In this document: positions 1 through 6,694 of the stretch, piece by piece | How positions within the stretch are numbered: position 1 is the stretch's first letter | Layout of the letters: each line of letters begins with the position of its first letter | Assembly (NCBI GenBank): GCA_900753715.1 | Contig: CAAEAE010000057.1 | Location: 1-18,029 of the forward strand | Origin: an uncultured Roseburia sp. | GTDB lineage: Bacteria > Bacillota_A > Clostridia > Lachnospirales > Lachnospiraceae | Direction: 5' to 3' | Length of the DNA stretch: 18,029 bases | The notes under the pieces: model-generated | Database searches by the model: none | The model's input: only the letters and a program-made list of their open reading frames with translations | Told to the model about the DNA's origin: nothing | Translations under genes and position numbers: made by a program

Positions 1-2
1 AT

Positions 3-431
3 GCTATTTATGTGGCGAGAGTCCGTAAGTATGCGGCAGAGATGAAATTAGAGGATGCAGTAAATAAGGCAATCGAAGAATGTATTAATGAGGGAGTCTT
101 AGCTGATTTCCTCCAGAAAAATCGCTCGGAGGTTAAGATGTGGAGTATATTAGAGTATGACCAGGAAGTAGAAGAAAAGAAGCTCAGGAAAGCAGAATAT
201 CAGGCAGGATTAGAGACAGGCAGGATCGAAGGCATTGAAATAGGAAAGAGCGAAGGAATCACGATAGGAAAAGATCAGGGGATTGAAATCGGCAGGAGCG
301 AAGGAATCGAAATAGGAGAGGTTAGAATTCTTCAAAGTATCCAAAAATCCGGGTATCCACTGGAAAAGATAGCCGAGATGACCGGCAGACCGGTGGAAGA
401 GGTAAAACGGATTCTTAAGGTGATGCCATAG
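3..431 (+). CDS. Rpn / PD-(D/E)XK nuclease family transposase-like protein, C-terminal part (cut at window start)
   Basis: The reading frame is open to the left edge, so the gene begins outside the window and the catalytic N-terminal part is not seen. What remains resembles the C-terminal half of Rpn/YhgA-like recombination-promoting nucleases common in Lachnospiraceae: a helical block (YAAEMKLEDAVNKAI, then ECINEGVLADFL), a conserved-looking segment around WSILEYDQE, and a charged tail. The tail has Gly-Ile-Glu-Ile-Gly and Ser-Glu-Gly units repeated about every 8 residues, then a short helical end (EKIAEMTGRPVEEVKRIL). The GTG at 12 is an unlikely start because the similarity seems to continue upstream of it. 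The family is linked to RecA-independent DNA exchange in E. coli; activity cannot be judged here. Family assignment is from recalled family character, not from a search. Confidence 0.7.
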   Translation, partial: AIYVARVRKYAAEMKLEDAVNKAIEECINEGVLADFLQKNRSEVKMWSILEYDQEVEEKKLRKAEYQAGLETGRIEGIEIGKSEGITIGKDQGIEIGRSEGIEIGEVRILQSIQKSGYPLEKIAEMTGRPVEEVKRILKVMP

Positions 432-543
432 CAGGTTTATGAAAGCGCAGGAGCAAAATTTACAACAAATTTGCACAATCACATATAAAAATCACTCAGA
501 TGGGAGACCATACGGAGAAGAGACTGCATGAAGAGACCGCAAG

Positions 544-570
544 TTTTGCAATGAAAACAGCAATTAACTC
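544..570 (+). promoter_or_regulatory. Putative operator upstream of uxuA (copy 1 of the shared 27-bp element)
   Basis: The element reads TTTTGCAAT, then 8 bp, then CAATTAACTC. The same two blocks with the same 8-bp gap occur upstream of uxuB (2786-2812); 23 of 27 positions agree. In both places the element ends exactly 26 bp before the -10 hexamer and directly abuts the -35 box. This is the position expected for an activator such as the AraC-type protein encoded between the two genes. The sequence match is direct; the binding protein is inferred. Confidence 0.7.
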
Positions 571-573
571 GAA

Positions 574-602
574 TTGTAAGAAAAAACAGCGTATGCTATA
601 AT
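574..602 (+). promoter_or_regulatory. uxuA promoter, extended -10
   Basis: TTGTAA at 574-579, a 17-bp spacer, and TATAAT at 597-602 preceded by TG one base upstream (extended -10). Transcription would start near 609, giving a leader of about 64 nt before the uxuA start. The ribosome site AAGGAGG at 658-664 lies 8 nt before the ATG. Confidence 0.75.
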
Positions 603-672
603 GTGACCACAATTGGTGAGAAGCCAATGAGACAGTATCAGAAGTTTAAATTTTATTAAGGAGGAAATCTTT

Positions 673-1755
673 ATGCCAATGCAGATGGGGTTCCGTTGGT
701 ATGGGGAAGGCAATGACAAAATCAGTCTTTCCGATATCAAGCAGATTCCGGGTGTGACAAGCATCGTATGGGCACTGCACCACAAGCTGCCAGGGGAAGT
801 CTGGACAGTTGAAGAAATTGCAGAAGTGCAGAAGCAGCTCGAACCGTACGGATTTAATATGGATGTGGTTGAGTCTGTAAATGTACACGATGACATCAAA
901 ATCGGTCTTCCGACCCGTGATAAGTACATCGCAAACTACATTGAAACCATTAAGAACCTTTCCAAGTTCGGAGTGAAAGTTATCTGTTATAACTTTATGC
1001 CGATATTTGACTGGACACGTACAGATCTGTTCCATCCGGTAGGAGACGGTTCAACTGCACTCTATTATGAGGCAAGCAAAATTCATGATGACCCGAAGGA
1101 GATGGCAGATTATATTTTAAATAATCTGGGCGGTATGACATTCCCAGGCTGGGAGCCGGAGCGTATGGCAAAGCTTGATGAGCTTTTTGAAGCATATAAG
1201 CCGGTGACCAAGGAAGTGCTGTGGGATAATTTAAAATATTTCTTAGAGGCACTGATGCCGACCTGCGAGGAATGTGACGTCAGAATGGCAATTCACATGG
1301 ATGATCCGCCATGGGATATCTTTGGACTTCCGCGTCTTTTAACCTGCGAAGAGAACATCGACCGCTTCTTAAAGATGGTGGACAACCCGTATAACTGTCT
1401 GACACTCTGCTCTGGTTCTTTAAATGCAGACCCGAAGAACAATGTGGCAGATATCGTCCGCAAGCATTGTGACCGTATCGCATTTGCGCATATCCGCAAT
1501 GTAAAACACTTCCCGAATGGGGATTTCTCCGAAGCGTCTCATCGTGACTGTGACGGAGATACCGGTATTCTTGATATTCTGAAAGCATACCATGACTGTG
1601 GATTTGAAGGATATATTCGACCGGACCATGGTCGTCACCTCTGGGATGAAAAGCCTGGCAATGTGCGTCCGGGTTATGGCTTATACGACCGTGCACTTGG
1701 TATTATGTATATGCTGGGTGTGTGGGATATGTTAGATAAGCTGGAAGGAAAATAA
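673..1755 (+). CDS. uxuA: Mannonate dehydratase UxuA
   Basis: Removes water from D-mannonate to give 2-keto-3-deoxy-D-gluconate (KDG), a cytoplasmic step of glucuronate breakdown (EC 4.2.1.8). The 360-aa product has typical UxuA segments: the start MPMQMGFRWYGEGND, the GVTSIVWALHH block, VVESVNVHDDIKIG, a CYNFMPIFDWTRTD block, and metal/substrate region histidines in MAIHMDDPPWDIFGLPR, AFAHIRNV and IRPDHGRHLW. Length is slightly below that of the roughly 394-aa E. coli enzyme, as is usual for Bacillota forms. The start is well supported by AAGGAGG 8 nt upstream. It has its own promoter and a putative AraC-type operator shared with uxuB, so both steps are probably induced together although the regulator gene lies between them on the other strand. 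Confidence 0.95.
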   Translation: MPMQMGFRWYGEGNDKISLSDIKQIPGVTSIVWALHHKLPGEVWTVEEIAEVQKQLEPYGFNMDVVESVNVHDDIKIGLPTRDKYIANYIETIKNLSKFGVKVICYNFMPIFDWTRTDLFHPVGDGSTALYYEASKIHDDPKEMADYILNNLGGMTFPGWEPERMAKLDELFEAYKPVTKEVLWDNLKYFLEALMPTCEECDVRMAIHMDDPPWDIFGLPRLLTCEENIDRFLKMVDNPYNCLTLCSGSLNADPKNNVADIVRKHCDRIAFAHIRNVKHFPNGDFSEASHRDCDGDTGILDILKAYHDCGFEGYIRPDHGRHLWDEKPGNVRPGYGLYDRALGIMYMLGVWDMLDKLEGK

Positions 1756-1769
1756 AGTAATCAATAATT

Positions 1770-1820
1770 GCGGCAGTCGCCAAGGTCTCGTGCAGGCACG
1801 GACTTTGGCTTGCTGCCCGC
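1770..1820 (-). terminator. Long hairpin between convergent uxuA and araC-type gene
   Basis: A long, nearly continuous inverted repeat: GCGGCAG/CTGCCCGC outside, GCCAAGGTC/GACTTTGGC in the middle (one G.U), CGTGC/GCACG inside with a 2-base loop. On the minus strand it is followed by a T-rich stretch (complement of 1750-1769), so it best serves the regulator gene. On the plus strand the tail is A-rich. It may still slow read-through from uxuA. A second, weaker stem (1840-1857, followed by TTTT) overlaps the regulator stop codon. Confidence 0.5.
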
Positions 1821-1846
1821 ATAAATAAATAAAACGGAGAGCTGCA

Positions 1847-2722
1847 TCAGCGCGGCTTTTGGGTAAAAAGTTCTTTGTATTCTTTGGGTGAAATGCCGTA
1901 TTCTTTTTTAAATGCCCGAAAAAAACTGGTATAGTCTTTAAAACCAAACATCAGATAAATCTTTGTAATGTTGTCATTGCTGAGAATCGCATCCTTACAC
2001 ATGGAAAGACGTTTCTTGGTAATATACTGATGGATGGAAATTCCAAAATTATCCTTAAAAATATGCGAAATGTGATACTTGCTCACAAAAAATACCTTGG
2101 AAAGTTCATCTAAGGACAAGTCTTCTTCCAGATGGTCTTCAATATACTGGATGATGTTGTCATAGAGGGCGTCCGTTTCCTTACAGACGGCAGGATGTTC
2201 CGATTCATAGACGGTGCGGTTTAAATGCAGCATCAGGTCATTGACACAGAGTTCAATCTTTGCAGCTTTTCCGAAACGGTCAGCATGAATTTCCTCAATG
2301 AGACGGAACACCTTTGCCTGGAGTGCATTGAAGGCAAGAACATCATAGTGATAGATAAAACGTTCCGTATCTTTCACATGATTGATAAGGTAAACATAAT
2401 CTTCGGAAATAGTTTTCAGTTTTTCACAGTAGTCCTGACTAATCCAGAAGACAAAGCGCTGATAGGGGACGCCGTCTTCTACATTGAAAACATGATGGCG
2501 GATGCCCGGTGGAATTAAAATCATGTCACCCGGTTTGAGGTGATAGTGCTTTTGTTCAATGGAGATGGTCACATTTCCTTCCAAAAACAGATAAAACTCA
2601 TAGTAGTCGTGGGAGTGGTCCGTGACACCATAGAAATGATTATCATTGTAGTAATAAATTTCAAAATCCTTTGACAGCATATACTGTCGCTCATTAAACG
2701 GCGATTGTAATAGTTTTCGCAT
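1847..2722 (-). CDS. AraC-family transcriptional regulator (probable hexuronate regulator)
   Basis: A 291-aa one-component regulator. The N-terminal half is a cupin sensing domain: a histidine-rich DHSHDYYEFYLFLEG strand, then YHLKPGDMILIPPGIRHHV at about residues 60-80, the classic AraC-binding cupin signature. The C-terminal 100 residues form the two helix-turn-helix motifs of the AraC/XylS family: LSLDELSKVFFVSKYHISHIFK, and ITKIYLMFGFKDYTSFFRAFKKEYGISPKEYK. The gene lies between uxuA and uxuB, reading towards uxuA and away from uxuB. That position and the 27-bp element shared by the uxuA and uxuB promoters make it the likely activator of both. Its own -35 box overlaps the uxuB copy of the element, so autoregulation is plausible. 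The inducer is not known; a hexuronate or pathway intermediate is the obvious candidate. Confidence 0.88.
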   Translation of the reverse strand: MRKLLQSPFNERQYMLSKDFEIYYYNDNHFYGVTDHSHDYYEFYLFLEGNVTISIEQKHYHLKPGDMILIPPGIRHHVFNVEDGVPYQRFVFWISQDYCEKLKTISEDYVYLINHVKDTERFIYHYDVLAFNALQAKVFRLIEEIHADRFGKAAKIELCVNDLMLHLNRTVYESEHPAVCKETDALYDNIIQYIEDHLEEDLSLDELSKVFFVSKYHISHIFKDNFGISIHQYITKKRLSMCKDAILSNDNITKIYLMFGFKDYTSFFRAFKKEYGISPKEYKELFTQKPR

Positions 2723-2764
2723 GGCAGTGCCCTCTGAAGAAGAAAAACAAACGGTATCAGTTAA

Positions 2765-2793
2765 AATTTAACATGGAATCGCAATTTTTGCAA
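2765..2793 (-). promoter_or_regulatory. Promoter of the araC-type regulator
   Basis: On the minus strand: TTGCAA (2793-2788), a 17-bp spacer, and TAAATT (2770-2765) with TG one base before it. The -35 box lies inside the left half of the putative operator at 2786-2812. A small palindrome, GTTAAA-A-TTTAAC (2760-2772), covers the -10 box. The ribosome site AGAGGG lies shortly before the ATG at 2722. Confidence 0.55.
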
Positions 2794-2812
2794 TATGAAC
2801 AACAATTAACTC
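2786..2812 (+). promoter_or_regulatory. Putative operator upstream of uxuB (copy 2 of the shared 27-bp element)
   Basis: TTTTGCAAT, 8 bp, CAATTAACTC; same blocks, gap, orientation and distance to the -10 box (26 bp) as the element before uxuA at 544-570. It sits in the region between the divergent regulator and uxuB, over the regulator's -35 box and just before the uxuB -35 box, so one bound protein could activate uxuB and repress the regulator. Confidence 0.7.
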
Positions 2813-2814
2813 TA

Positions 2815-2844
2815 TTGGATAATTACAGGAAAATCTTTTATAAT
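2815..2844 (+). promoter_or_regulatory. uxuB promoter
   Basis: TTGGAT at 2815-2820, an 18-bp spacer and TATAAT at 2839-2844. The -35 box is poor, which fits a need for an activator bound at the adjoining 27-bp element. Start of transcription would be near 2851, about 42 nt before the ATG. Confidence 0.7.
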
Positions 2845-2892
2845 AACAGTAACAAGAAAACGTAAAGAATATGGGGAAAGGAAAGAAAAAAG

Positions 2893-4500
2893 ATGGAATT
2901 AAGTACACGTGGTTTACAAGACAAGGCACAGTGGGAAGCAAAAGGCTATGCACTCCCGAAATTTGACCGTGAGGCAGTGACAAAGGCAACAAAAGAAAAT
3001 CCGGTCTGGATTCATTTTGGAGCCGGAAACATTTTCCGTGCATTCCAGGCAAATGTGATGCAGAATATTTTAAATAAAGGCGAGATGGAAACCGGTCTGA
3101 TTGTTGCAGAGGGATTTGATTACGAAATCATCGAGAAAATGAATCGTCCGCATGACGATTATTCGATTCTTGTGACTTTAAAGGCAGATGGAACAATTGA
3201 AAAGACGGTTGTCGGAGCAGTGGTAGAATCCTGTATCCTTGATTCCGAAAATGACAGGGAATACAGCAGATTAAAAGAAATTTTTGGCAAAAAATCCTTG
3301 CAGATGGCATCTTTTACCATTACAGAGAAAGGTTACAGTCTGGTAAACGGAAAAGGTGAAATGCTTCCTCCGGTAGTGGCAGACTTTGCAGCAGGACCGG
3401 AAAAGCCGGCAAGCTATATCGGAAAAGTGGCTTCCCTTTTGTATACACGTTTTAAAAACGGAGAGCTTCCGATTGCAATGGTATCAATGGATAACTGCTC
3501 CCACAACGGAGACAAGCTGTATGCTGCCATCAACGCATTTGCTGAGAAATGGGCAGAAAACGGACTGGTGGAAAAAGAATTTGTAAGCTATATCAATGAC
3601 AGGGAAAAGGTTTCCTTCCCATGGTCCATGATTGACAAGATTACACCGAGACCGGATGCCTCCGTAGAGGAACTGTTAAATCAGGATGAGATTGACGGAC
3701 TTGACCCGGTCATCACCTCCAAAAACACTTATGTGGCACCGTTTGTAAATGCTGAGGAGTGTGAGTACCTTGTCATTGAAGACTGGTTCCCGAACGGTCG
3801 TCCGGCGCTTGAGAAGGGCGGCATCATGTTTACAGACCGCGAGACAGTAGACAAAGTAGAAAAAATGAAAGTCTGCACCTGCTTAAATCCGCTTCACACA
3901 GCGCTTGCTATATTTGGATGTCTGTTGGGTTACACTAAGATTTCCGATGAGATGAAGGATACAGAGCTTAGAAAATTAGTGGAGAGAATCGGATATGTAG
4001 AGGGACTTCCGGTGGTTGTAAATCCGGGCGTGTTAGACCCGAAAGAGTTTATCGACACCGTGCTTAATGTGCGTATTCCGAACCCGTTTATGCCGGATAC
4101 GCCACAGCGTATTGCAACCGATACTTCACAGAAGCTTGCCATCCGTTTTGGTGAGACGATTAAGAATTATCTGGCATCTGCGGACAAGGATATCAGCAAC
4201 CTGAAACTGATTCCGTTAGTACTTGCAGGCTGGATGCGTTACCTGATGGGCGTGGATGACAACGGTGACAAATTCGAGTTAAGCCCGGATCCGCTGCTTG
4301 ACTCTGTCTGCCCGCTGGTTGCAGGTATCAAATTCGGTGATACAGATGTAGAGGAGAGCATTAGACCGCTGCTTACCAATAAGGCAATCTTTGGTGTGGA
4401 TCTTTATGAAGCAGGTCTTGCTGATTTGACGGTAACTTACTTTAAAGAACTGATTGCAGGACCGGGAGCAATCCGCAAAACACTGGAAAAATATGTATAA
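2893..4500 (+). CDS. uxuB: Fructuronate reductase / mannitol dehydrogenase family oxidoreductase (UxuB)
   Basis: Expected to interconvert D-fructuronate and D-mannonate with NAD(H), the step before UxuA. The 535-aa protein has the family's N-terminal Rossmann site (HFGAGNIFRAF, about residues 37-47) and the C-terminal helical catalytic domain containing KVCTCLNPLHTALAIFG, with the family's Lys/Asn/His active-site region. It is longer than E. coli UxuB (about 486 aa). Related mannitol-dehydrogenase family enzymes act on mannitol, altronate or arabinitol, so substrate choice rests on context: the paired uxuA gene and the identical putative operator. The start is preceded by a moderate GGAAAG ribosome site. 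The last codons contain one of the 21-bp-period repeats that precede the next gene. Confidence 0.88.
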   Translation: MELSTRGLQDKAQWEAKGYALPKFDREAVTKATKENPVWIHFGAGNIFRAFQANVMQNILNKGEMETGLIVAEGFDYEIIEKMNRPHDDYSILVTLKADGTIEKTVVGAVVESCILDSENDREYSRLKEIFGKKSLQMASFTITEKGYSLVNGKGEMLPPVVADFAAGPEKPASYIGKVASLLYTRFKNGELPIAMVSMDNCSHNGDKLYAAINAFAEKWAENGLVEKEFVSYINDREKVSFPWSMIDKITPRPDASVEELLNQDEIDGLDPVITSKNTYVAPFVNAEECEYLVIEDWFPNGRPALEKGGIMFTDRETVDKVEKMKVCTCLNPLHTALAIFGCLLGYTKISDEMKDTELRKLVERIGYVEGLPVVVNPGVLDPKEFIDTVLNVRIPNPFMPDTPQRIATDTSQKLAIRFGETIKNYLASADKDISNLKLIPLVLAGWMRYLMGVDDNGDKFELSPDPLLDSVCPLVAGIKFGDTDVEESIRPLLTNKAIFGVDLYEAGLADLTVTYFKELIAGPGAIRKTLEKYV

Positions 4501-4506
4501 ACACTT
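4478..4506 (+). promoter_or_regulatory. Direct repeats with 21-bp period, possible LytTR binding site
   Basis: AAACACT occurs at 4478-4484 and again at 4499-4505, exactly 21 bp apart. The pair ends 7 bp before the -35 box of the response-regulator gene. Two repeats on the same face of the helix, 21-22 bp apart, are typical of LytTR-domain regulators (AgrA, ComE, VirR). A similar pair with a GACCACTT core lies at 6574-6605. The repeats are seen; the protein is inferred. Confidence 0.5.
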
Positions 4507-4512
4507 TTCTAT

Positions 4513-4540
4513 TTGCAAGAATCCATAAATTCGGTATAAT
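4513..4540 (+). promoter_or_regulatory. Promoter of the two-component operon
   Basis: TTGCAA (4513-4518), a 16-bp spacer, TATAAT (4535-4540). Transcription would start near 4547, which leaves almost no leader for an ATG at 4555 and supports translation from the ATG at 4585. Confidence 0.65.
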
Positions 4541-4584
4541 AAACCTTAAGACAGATGGTAGCAAAGTTTGGAGAGGGTTTGTGG

Positions 4585-5292
4585 ATGTATCGGATTGCAG
4601 TTGTGGATGATGACCGGGAATTTAGCGCAAAGCTGCGGGAATATTTAGAGCAGTATGCCAAAGAAAATGATGAGACGTTTGAGATAGAAGTGTTTTATGA
4701 CGGGGCGGAAATTCTAAAGGATTATACGCCCCGTTATGAGCTGATTCTGTTAGATATTGAAATGCCTGCGGTAAACGGGATGGAGGCGGCACAAAAGATT
4801 CGTGAAATGGATGAATCAGTGGTGCTAATGTTCATCACGAATATGGCGCAGTATGCGATTCATGGCTACTCGGTGGGAGCACTTGACTTTGTGATGAAGC
4901 CAATCAGCTATTATCCGTTTTCCATGAAAATCAAACGTGCGTTAAAGCGTGTCCAGAAGAAGGAGATACCGACCATTCTTCTGACGACGTCTGATGGCGT
5001 TAAGCGGCTGAAAGTCAGCCAGATTTATTATGTGGAAATTCAGGGGCATATGCTCCATTACTATACCGAGGAGGGAGAATTTGTGATGCGCGGAACCTTA
5101 AGCTCCGTGGAAAAAACGCTTCCGTCCTCTTTGTTTGTAAAATGTAACCATTGGTATTTGGTGAACCTGATGCATGTGACGGAGGTTCGCAAGAACACGA
5201 CTGTAGTAGGAAACTTTGAGCTGGAAGTCAGCAGACGAAATCGTGCCGGATTTTTAAAGGCACTGGCGGAACACATGGGAGGAAATGCCTGA
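4585..5292 (+). CDS. LytTR-family response regulator (AgrA-like)
   Basis: A 235-aa cytoplasmic DNA-binding response regulator. Residues 1-120 form a receiver domain: acidic pocket DDD at 8-10, phospho-acceptor Asp57 in LILLDIEMP, a Thr in FITNM, and the conserved Lys in FVMKPIS. Residues from about 135 to 230 form a LytTR domain (GVKRLKVSQIYYVEIQGHML, then FVKCNHWYLVNLMHV), which binds paired repeats through beta strands. I chose the ATG at 4585 because GGAGAGGG lies 7 nt upstream and the protein then starts MYRIAVVDDD as is usual; an in-frame ATG at 4555 would add ten unconserved residues. The stop overlaps the kinase start (TGATG), so the two are translationally coupled. Likely targets: its own promoter and the GH2-GH3-transporter operon. 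Confidence 0.92.
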   Translation: MYRIAVVDDDREFSAKLREYLEQYAKENDETFEIEVFYDGAEILKDYTPRYELILLDIEMPAVNGMEAAQKIREMDESVVLMFITNMAQYAIHGYSVGALDFVMKPISYYPFSMKIKRALKRVQKKEIPTILLTTSDGVKRLKVSQIYYVEIQGHMLHYYTEEGEFVMRGTLSSVEKTLPSSLFVKCNHWYLVNLMHVTEVRKNTTVVGNFELEVSRRNRAGFLKALAEHMGGNA

Positions 5293-6575
5293 TGGTTACA
5301 AGTATGTACTGGTTTTATATTATGATGGCGTTCTGGATTTCCGGGATGATTTTTGCACTTCCTGCGGAGCGGAGAGAGCACTTTGGATGGAGACTGACGG
5401 CATGCACAGTTGGGCTGCTTGGATTCAGTCTCCTGCTTTTTTTTCTGCCGTGGGGAAATTATGTCGTAAAAGATGCTGTTTTTATGGTCGGCGGCTGTAT
5501 TTTACTCTGTATCTGTATTCATGGCTGCTGGGAACTTTCATGGTCAGTCTCCTGCTATGATACGGTCTGGGGCGTGTCCGTCTGGCAGATGAATATTGAA
5601 GCAATAACGGTTCTGTTACTATGCCGCAGGAATGTACTGGGACGATATAAATGGGAACTCTTTTTGTTTCTGTTGTACTTTGTGGTATCTTATTTTATCT
5701 GCAGCCAGACCATTGCAAAATGGATGCCGGAAGGAAGAAAAGCACAGCTTGGACCGCGGCAGATGAGTCTTACCATTCTTTTGTTTTCTGTCATCAACAT
5801 GGTATCGTTCCACGACTGGATTGGGGTGGGAGCGTCCCTGCCGACCGAATGGGGTTATTTTTTCCTGCTACAGTTAGTCTGCATTGTGGTACTTTATCTC
5901 GAGGGAGAACTTTTCAAAAAAAGTCAGATGAAGCAGGAGATGGAAATGTTAAATTTCCTCTATACGACGCAGAAGGAGCAGTACCGGCTGTCAAAGGAAA
6001 ATATTGCACTTATCAACCACAAATGCCATGATTTGAAACATCAGATTCGTGCGCTGCGGAATGCAAATCAGGAAGAACTTGACCGCTATCTCGGAGAGAT
6101 TGAGGATTCTATCAAGATTTACGAGGCAATTGTAAAAACCGGGAATGATGTGTTTGACACGATTCTGACAGAGAAAAGTCTTTACTGTAAGGACAGGCAG
6201 ATACAGGTGTCCTGCGTGGCGGATGCCGGGCAGCTCTTGTTTATGGATCCGATTGATTTGTATGCCCTGTTAGGCAATGCGATGGACAATGCAATCGAGG
6301 CGGTTGAGAAGTTTACGGAAACGGAAAAACGCCAGATTGATGTCATGATTTACAGAAAACAGAATTTTATGGTGGTCAATATTTTAAATCCGCTTGCCGA
6401 ATCTTTAACTTACCGGGACGGACTTCCGGTGACTACGAAAAAAGATTCGGATTTTCACGGATACGGGCTTCGCAGTATGCGCCAAATCTTGAAAAAATAC
6501 AACGGATTTTTGAATGTAAGCGAGGAAGACGGCTGTTTTTCCTTAAAAATGCTCATACCAATCGGAATCCGGTGA
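5292..6575 (+). CDS. GHKL-domain sensor histidine kinase (AgrC-like)
   Basis: Partner kinase of the LytTR regulator; 427 aa. Roughly the first 205 residues are hydrophobic with about six membrane segments and no large outer loop. A helical linker with the likely phospho-acceptor His246 in KCHDLKHQ follows, then a HATPase_c_5-type ATP-binding domain with the N box GNAMDNAIEA (Asn329/Asn333) and the glycine box FHGYGLRSMRQ. This is the AgrC/ComD/VirS architecture. Those kinases often sense peptides, but no agrD/agrB-like gene is next to it here, and its position before a glycoside operon makes a sugar-related or membrane signal possible. The ATG overlaps the regulator stop by one base. The 3' end overlaps a repeat thought to control the next operon. 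Confidence 0.88.
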   Translation: MVTSMYWFYIMMAFWISGMIFALPAERREHFGWRLTACTVGLLGFSLLLFFLPWGNYVVKDAVFMVGGCILLCICIHGCWELSWSVSCYDTVWGVSVWQMNIEAITVLLLCRRNVLGRYKWELFLFLLYFVVSYFICSQTIAKWMPEGRKAQLGPRQMSLTILLFSVINMVSFHDWIGVGASLPTEWGYFFLLQLVCIVVLYLEGELFKKSQMKQEMEMLNFLYTTQKEQYRLSKENIALINHKCHDLKHQIRALRNANQEELDRYLGEIEDSIKIYEAIVKTGNDVFDTILTEKSLYCKDRQIQVSCVADAGQLLFMDPIDLYALLGNAMDNAIEAVEKFTETEKRQIDVMIYRKQNFMVVNILNPLAESLTYRDGLPVTTKKDSDFHGYGLRSMRQILKKYNGFLNVSEEDGCFSLKMLIPIGIR

Positions 6576-6605
6576 CCACTTAGGACATATTTAAGACCAC
6601 TTGGG
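6574..6605 (+). promoter_or_regulatory. Direct repeats with 21-bp period before the GH2 gene, possible LytTR operator
   Basis: GACCACTTAGG at 6574-6584 and GACCACTTGGG at 6595-6605: 10 of 11 bases identical, start-to-start distance 21 bp. The first copy overlaps the kinase stop codon. A short palindrome GGGGTAAACCCC (6603-6614) follows the second copy directly. The core resembles the VirR-box half CCAGTT only partly (CCACTT). The layout (two tandem half-sites two helical turns apart just before a -35 box) is that of LytTR sites. Confidence 0.55.
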
Positions 6606-6614
6606 GTAAACCCC

Positions 6615-6643
6615 TTGTGAAAAATATATCAAACCTATAAAAT
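6615..6643 (+). promoter_or_regulatory. Probable promoter of the GH2-GH3-transporter operon
   Basis: TTGTGA (6615-6620), 17-bp spacer, TAAAAT (6638-6643); TATAAA at 6636-6641 with a 15-bp spacer is an alternative -10. It lies just after the 21-bp-period repeats. The leader is about 45 nt. Confidence 0.55.
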
Positions 6644-6694
6644 GAAAGCATCAGAACACGAGAGACAGGCAACAATGCGGGAGGATGCTTTATT

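Noticed and set aside
453..474. AT-rich hairpin GCAAAATTT/AAATTTGC after the Rpn-type gene
   Set aside because: It needs a bulge and has no T-run after it, so I do not call it a terminator.
4555..4584. ATG at 4555 as start of the response regulator
   Set aside because: It lies too near the predicted transcription start and adds residues not typical of the family; 4585 has a proper ribosome site.
6685..6687. ATG just before the GH2 gene
   Set aside because: It is out of frame with the GH2 protein; the frame needs the TTG at 6695.
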